Assembly (NCBI RefSeq): GCF_965638725.1
Contig: NC_134950.1
Coordinates: forward strand, 163,160,853 to 163,224,852
Reading direction: 5' to 3'
Length of the DNA: 64,000 nucleotides
Source: Aptenodytes patagonicus
Lineage: Eukaryota > Chordata > Aves > Sphenisciformes > Spheniscidae
Shown here: piece by piece, positions 58,985 to 64,000 of the stretch
How the letters are laid out: every line of letters begins with the position of its first letter
Position numbering within the stretch: position 1 is the first letter of the stretch
The notes under the pieces: generated by a model
The model's input: only the letters and a program-made list of their open reading frames with translations
Database searches by the model: none
What the model was told of the DNA's origin: nothing
Program-made: the position numbers and the translations under genes

Positions 58985-60546
58985 AAATTAGGAAAAGTCT
59001 TTTTGATACCACTTTAAATAATCATATAAAGTTATTATCTATCGTATTTATAGTGTTTAAACTTGCTGCCTGAAACTAGTGTAACTTTTTGCAGAAGCAG
59101 AGTCTTTGCAGAGACTCATTAATGCAGCATTGTTTCAATATTAAAAAAATCATACTTCTAGCTCATTACTTGTAACTTCTTTCTCACGCTATCTATCAGA
59201 TTTGGGTGCTCAGTTTTCATTACATTCACTCGTGTTTTTAGCCTTCCCTTAAACAGTTGAATGGGGCTTGTAACTCAGGGAAAGCTATGCAAGACAAGGA
59301 GCTTGTGTGGTGGAGCTGTTCTTAAATATCTACTATTTTCAAAAGTGCTTTGCTTTATTTTGATTTAGCTTTTCCCATTGGAATTATAGCATCTTGTGTT
59401 ACCTTGCAGTTAACTGGATTTCATGCAGGAAGGTATACCGTGATTTAGGAGATTGGTGTGTAAAATGAAAATATTCTCTCCTGTTTCTGACTGTGTGGTG
59501 GCAAGAACAGCAAGCTTGTGATCAATTTTCTTGGGTTTTTTAGAGTAATTCTTTTGTAATTTGATAATATCACATATTCATCCACTGCAGAAAAAAGTTG
59601 ATTTTATTAAAACAGTGAAGTTTTAAAGTCAAGTACTTCAGTCAGGGAACACTAAAATTGTCTCCTCACTGAGTGGCGACTTTTCCATCCTTATTTTTCT
59701 GCTTAGCACAGATGTTTTATAATAGCCCGATGCCATGTTTTGAAAGTCTCTTTTCCAGTGCCTTCTCTGTCCTGTTTAGCATATGGGGTAGGTAGTAATT
59801 GCTTAAGGACCAATTACTTAATATTTTGTTTGATGAATGCAGTGCCTTGCTCTCTGCTGTTCAGCGTTGTGGGGAGAGCGTCCTATTACGAAGGCAGCGT
59901 CCCTAGCAGGTTTTGAGGGATAGGCATCTGTCCCTAGCAGGTTTTGGAGGATGAACATCACACCAACAGTTTGGTTCTGCAAAATCATTATGAAGTGAAA
60001 CTCTATTCATTTCCAAATAATAAAAGGAAAAAGGAAAGAATAATCTTAATTGACATTTTTAACATTTGAACTCTAGACCTTACTGTTTGAAAACATTTTT
60101 TTCTTCCTCCCCTCTACACCCCACTACCTTCTCCGTTACTTTTATTCAAATAAAAGTGAGTCCCGTTTTGGGGGGGCAGGGCTGGATTCATCACACAGAT
60201 CTCTGCAATTGAGCTGAGAGAATGCTGAACTCTTAAACCAACATCTTCTATATGGGCCTTGCAAAAATAGGTATAAGATGCGTTTCGTGAGTTGTGAGTT
60301 GTTTTGCATTTTCTGAGGACAGAAGTGAGACATTTCAATTCCAGCTCTTTAAGGTAGTAACTTAGGGGGCGTGTCCTACTTTTTTTCTTTCTTATTTCTT
60401 TAAATCACTCTTCGTCCTCCATCACTTCTTTTCCCAATACGTCAACTCTTTGTTAGAATGTTTTCCCCTCTCAAGGCAGCAGTTACAACTTTTTTTTTGC
60501 TTGCAGATCCTTCTGATACCAAGGGGGTATTAGGCATGTTCTCTGC

Positions 60547-60639
60547 TCAGTTCTTCTGTTTGGCTGCATTGTTTTGGAGCAGCTGGACAGCTTCTTCAGA
60601 CTTACTCATACACTCTTGGATGAGGTGTATTGATTGGAT
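60547..60639 (-). other. Short coding-like segment of unknown identity
   Basis: On the minus strand, 30 sense codons run from an acceptor-like TATTTCTAG (ending at 60640) to a TGA at 60547-60549. The composition is protein-like and helical (MSKSEEAVQLLQNNAAKQ near its end), quite unlike translated AT-rich intron. It stops within about 30 bp of the 5' edge of the CR1 at 60.67 kb. It could be a terminal exon of an antisense transcript, a retrocopy cut off by the CR1, or chance. I do not recognise the peptide. Confidence 0.3.
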
Positions 60640-60658
60640 CTAGAAATATTGGAACCAA

Positions 60659-62889
60659 ATGCGTTTGGTGAAGGTGTTTACAAACAGAGAAGGACTGGTG
60701 GGAGATGTGGTGGTCGGAGGCCGTCTTGGGCTTAGCGACCATGAAATGGTAGAATTCTCGATCCTCGGTGAAGTGAGGAGGGGGCCCAGCAAAACCGCAA
60801 CCATGGACTTCCAGAGGGCGGACTTTGGCCTGTTCAGGACACTGGTTGAGAGAGTCCCTTGGGAGACAGTCCTGAAGGGCAAAGGGGTCCAGGAAGGCTG
60901 GACGATCTTCAAGAAGGAAGTCTTAAAGGTGCAGGAGCAGGCTGTCCCCATGTGCCATAAGAAGAACGGGCGGGGAAGACGACCGGCCTGGCTGAACGGG
61001 GAGCTCTTGCTGGGACTCAGAAGAAAAAGGAGAGTTTACCGCTTGTGGAAGAAGGGGCAGGCGACTCAAGAAGAGTACAGGGATCTCGTTAGGTCCTGCA
61101 GAGAAGAAATGAGAAAGGCAAAAGCCCAGCTAGAACGCAATCTGGTCACTGTCGTTAAAGACAACAAAAAGAGCTTTTACAAATATATTAATGACAAGAA
61201 GAGAGCCAAGGAAAATCTCCATCCTTTATTGGATGCAGGGGGGAACATTGTCACCGAGGATGAGGAAAAGGCTGAGGTACTCAATGCCTTCTTTGCCTCA
61301 GTCTTTAACAGGCAGACCAGTTATCCTCAGGGTATTCAGCCCCTTGAGCTGGAAGACAGGGACAGCGAGCAGCATGAACCCCCCATAATCTAAGAGGAAG
61401 CAGTTAACGACCTGCTACGCCGCCTGGACGCTCACAAGTCTATGGGGCCGGATGGATCCACCCGAGAGTGCTGAGGGAGCTGGCGGAGGAGCTCGCCAAG
61501 CCACTCTCCATCATTTATCAGCAGTCCTGGTTAACAGGGGAGGTCCCGGACAACTGGAGGCTTGCCAATGTGATGCCCATCTACAAGAAGGGCCGGAAGG
61601 AGGATCTGGGGAACTACAGGCCTGTCAGCCTGACCTCGGTGCCGGGGAAGATTATGGAGCGGTTCATCTTGAGGGTGCTCACAAGGCATGAGCGGGACAA
61701 CCAGGCGATCAGGCCCAGCCAGCACGGGTTCATGAGAGGCAGGTCCTGCTTGACCAGCCTGATCTCCTTCTATGACCAGGTGACCCGCCTAGTGGATGGG
61801 GGAAAGGCTGTGGATGTGGTCTACCTGGACTTCAGTAAGGCCTCTGACACCATCTCCCACAGCATTCTCCTAGAGAAGCTGGTGGCTCACGGCTTAGACA
61901 GGTGTACTCTGCGCTGGGTCAAAAACTGGCTGGACGGCCGGGCCCAGAGAGTTGTGGTGAATGGAGTTACATCCAGTTGGTGGCCGGTCACGACCGGTGT
62001 TCCCCAGGGCTCAGTGTTGGGGCCGGTCTTGTTCAATATCTTTATCGATGATCTGGATGAGGGGATCGAGTGCACCCTCAGTAAGTTTGCAGATGACACC
62101 AAGTTGGGTGGGAGTGTTGATCTGCTCGAGGGTAGGAAGGCTCTGCAGAGGGACCTGGACAGGCTGGATCAATGGGCCGAGGCCAACTGTATGAGGTTCA
62201 ACAAGGCCAAGTGCTGGGTCCTGCACTTCGGCCACAACAACCCCATGCAGTGCTACAGGCTTGGGGAAGAGTGGCTGGAAAGCTGCCTGTTGGAAAAGGA
62301 CCTGGGGGTGCTGGTTGACAGCCGGCTGAACATGAGCCGGCAGTGTGCCCAGGCGGCCAAGAAGGCCAATGGCATCCTGGCCTGTATCAGAACTAGTGTG
62401 GCCAGCAGGAGGAGGGAAGTGATCGTGCCCCTGTACTCGGCACTGGTGAGGCCGCACCTCGAATACTGTGTTCAGTTTTGGGCCCCTCACTACAAGAAGG
62501 ACGTTGAGGTGCTGGAGCGTGTCCAGAGAAGGGCAATGAAGCTGGTGAAGGGTCTGGAGAACAAGTCTTATGAGGAGCGGCTGAGGGAACTGGGACTGTT
62601 TAGCCTGGAGAAAAGGAGGCTGAGGGGAGGCCTCATCGCTCTCTACAACTACCTGAAAGGAGGTTGTAGTGAGGTGGGTGTTGGTCTCTTCTCCCAAGTA
62701 ACAAGTGATAGGACAAGAGGAAATGGCCTCAAGTTGCGCCAGGGGAGGTTTAGGTTGGACGTGAAGAAAAATGTCTTTACTGAAAGAGTGGTGAAACATT
62801 GGACCAGGCTGCCCAGGGAAGTGGTGGAGTCCCCATCCCTGGAGGTATTTAAAAGACGTGTAGATGAGGCGCTTAGGGACATGGTTTAG
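60659..62889 (+). pseudogene. CR1 ORF2: endonuclease tail plus reverse transcriptase, two breaks
   Basis: The first part, 60659-61393, holds the endonuclease SDHEMVEF block and the charged linker, and ends in an in-frame TAA at 61391-61393. Reading continues in that frame to about 61455, where a missing base moves it to the frame of the second part (open 61468-62889, 473 codons). In the second part: NYRPVSLTS near residues 51-59, motif [10 protein letters not shown] at 119-127, where the usual Phe before the last Asp is Ser, motif [11 protein letters not shown] at 177-186 and motif C FADD at 207-210. The C-terminus is complete. The Met at 60659 lies in flanking or junction sequence and is not a natural start. 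Not functional. Confidence 0.88.
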
Positions 62890-62973
62890 TGGACATGGTG
62901 GTGTTGGGTCAACGGTTGGACTCGATGATCTTAGAGGTCTTTTCCAACCTTAATGATTCTATGATTCTATGGA
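60670..62973 (+). mobile_element. 5'-truncated CR1 (2.3 kb), second young subfamily
   Basis: The match starts inside the endonuclease, at the block for VFTNREGLVGDV (about 60676), and runs to the octamer tail near 62973. Its 3' UTR and C-terminal ORF2 are almost the same as in the copy at 2833-3264 and clearly different from those of the 43-47 kb element, so two CR1 lineages have been active here. ORF2 is split by one stop and one small deletion (next entry). It is inserted in the sense orientation of PAXIP1 intron 1. Confidence 0.94.
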
Positions 62974-63566
62974 ATTCTTTTCTTAGCTGTTAAGTGTAAA
63001 TTTACAGAGAATGCATGAACATCTTTTTTTTTTTTTCTCTACCCAAGTAAATAACTGGCCAAATCTGGAAGAACTCCTATGAAGACTGCAATGTACGGTC
63101 ATGATGTTGCCTTTTCTAAGGTAACCATTGGGTTACCTTTATTTAAACTTCAAGCTCTTTTAAAGTATATTCAAATGCTTCCAAAGCTACCATATACAAA
63201 AACAAACACTGAGGAGAAGGGTTTTCTTACACCGAGAGAAAATTATTTTGAGATGTTTTTTAAGGAATATATGTTTTGGAAAAATTTTGACACTTTCCAG
63301 ATTTCTGCCCCAGCCTGAATGATTTTGGAAAGTTAATCTTCAACTTGTATGATTAAAATATGTCAGAGGTGTAAACCATTGGTGATCAGGTTTTAAATAG
63401 TATGCATTTGGCAACTTCAAAAAGAGTGGCTAGCCACTTACAGGAGGACAACCAAGAGAGAAGGTCATATACACTAACGAGTGTATATGAGTTCTTGCAT
63501 TATTGCTTTTCTCAAATAAAAGGTGCTAAAAATTGTTGACTTCTCCCTGTTCTCTTTTGGGTTTAG

Positions 63567-63701
63567 GTTATTCAACTTCTGAAAGCTGGGAAAGCAAAGG
63601 AAGTTTCTTACAATGCACTGGCTTCACATATTATTTCAGAAGATGGGGACAATCCAGAAGTTGGAGAATCTCGTGAAGTTTTTGATCTCCCTGTGGTAAA
63701 G
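63567..63701 (+). CDS. PAXIP1: PAX-interacting protein 1 (PTIP), coding exon 2
   Basis: Encodes residues 30-74, starting [20 protein letters not shown] and ending DLPVVK. With exon 1 this makes up most of the first BRCT domain, a phosphopeptide-binding or protein-interaction fold. Both edges are phase 0: the acceptor is a T-rich tract ending in TTTAG at 63566, and the donor is a consensus GTGAGT at 63702-63707. The peptide is nearly the same as the human protein as I know it, including [15 protein letters not shown]. The expected next exon, starting with a PSWV-type BRCT tryptophan motif, is not in the window, so the gene runs off the right end. Confidence 0.97.
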
Positions 63702-64000
63702 GTGAGTGACTCATCCATGATATTGTCAAAGTACTGATGTGGATACTTCATTATTGTAACAGAAAATATTCATGTTTGGATGATGACCAAATGAAGCATA
63801 TCTTTAAAGATCTTTTATTCTTGTTATGCAAACTTTTATCCTGACTGATTGACTTCTTTTACAATTCTGTTCTCTCCTTTCTCTTGTTGCTCTGTATCTA
63901 TCAGTGGTTTGGGTTTTTTTTGTTTTCTGTTTTGTTTTGTTTTTTCCAGATTCTTCCTTCAGTCATCTGTGAGATGGTGTCCTATTAGCTGTACTTTAGA
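63702..64000 (+). other. PAXIP1: PAXIP1 intron 2, start
   Basis: Begins with the GTGAGT donor and contains a (GTTTT)-rich tract at about 63910-63948. The tract ends in TTCCAG, but the sequence after it does not encode the next BRCT exon, so no acceptor is called. Confidence 0.85.

Larger units (their letters stand above)
54043..63566 (+). other. PAXIP1: PAXIP1 intron 1
   Basis: A phase-0 intron of 9524 bp, with the donor at 54043 and the acceptor TTTAG ending at 63566. The first about 600 bp belong to the CpG island. About 4 kb of the rest is transposon: a solo LTR on the minus strand and two CR1 copies on the plus strand. Remaining parts at 54.7-56.5, 57.07-57.8, 59.0-60.66 and 62.98-63.56 kb are unique, AT-rich and without recognisable genes, apart from the short coding-like stretch at 60547-60639. 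Confidence 0.93.

Noticed and set aside
63910..63955. A T-rich tract ending in CAG that looks like a splice acceptor
   Set aside because: The sequence after it does not encode the next PAXIP1 BRCT segment and soon reaches a stop in the phase-0 frame.
1..64000. CRISPR arrays, prokaryotic operons, phage or plasmid features
   Set aside because: None seen. The window is plain vertebrate nuclear DNA with split genes and CR1 repeats.

Overview
The window is nuclear DNA from a bird. It holds two single-copy genes in the vertebrate order seen at human 7q36 (HTR5A next to PAXIP1, divergently transcribed). Its interspersed repeats are almost entirely CR1 non-LTR retrotransposons with the avian-type 3' tail (ATTCTATG-like octamers), plus one LTR of an avian endogenous-retrovirus type. 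I see no bacterial or plasmid features, no CRISPR array and no operon structure. The species cannot be fixed from the sequence alone.

Layout. 1-25.9 kb: intergenic DNA on the 3' side of HTR5A, by synteny facing INSIG1. It carries three CR1 fragments (2.8-3.3 kb, 6.8-7.1 kb on the minus strand, 15.9-16.9 kb) and simple repeats. 25.97-28.56 kb: HTR5A on the minus strand, two coding exons, complete at 356 codons, with a CpG-rich promoter reaching about 29.3 kb. 29.3-53.1 kb: the HTR5A/PAXIP1 interval, with an old CR1 (30.9-31.6 kb), an ancient CR1-like remnant (42.3-42.8 kb) and a nearly full-length CR1 (42.9-47.2 kb) whose reverse transcriptase frame is still open for 787 codons. 53.1-54.7 kb: a second CpG island with the PAXIP1 promoter and coding exon 1 on the plus strand. 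54.0-63.6 kb: PAXIP1 intron 1, loaded with a solo LTR (56.5-57.1 kb), a truncated CR1 (57.8-59.0 kb) and a longer truncated CR1 (60.7-63.0 kb). 63.57-63.70 kb: PAXIP1 coding exon 2; the gene continues beyond the window.

The two genes are unrelated in function. HTR5A is a neuronal serotonin receptor. PAXIP1 (PTIP) is a nuclear BRCT protein of DNA repair and of the KMT2C/D histone methyltransferase complexes. Their shared features are head-to-head orientation and one CpG island each, about 25 kb apart.

I found no convincing new biological system. The points most worth checking are: two closely related CR1 copies in direct orientation that flank the PAXIP1 promoter and first exon; a strong plus-strand splice donor in the HTR5A CpG island that suggests a divergent non-coding transcript; a short coding-like segment of unknown identity at the edge of the CR1 in PAXIP1 intron 1; and several AT-rich blocks that look like conserved regulatory elements. 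Coordinates of repeat edges are approximate because no alignment could be run.
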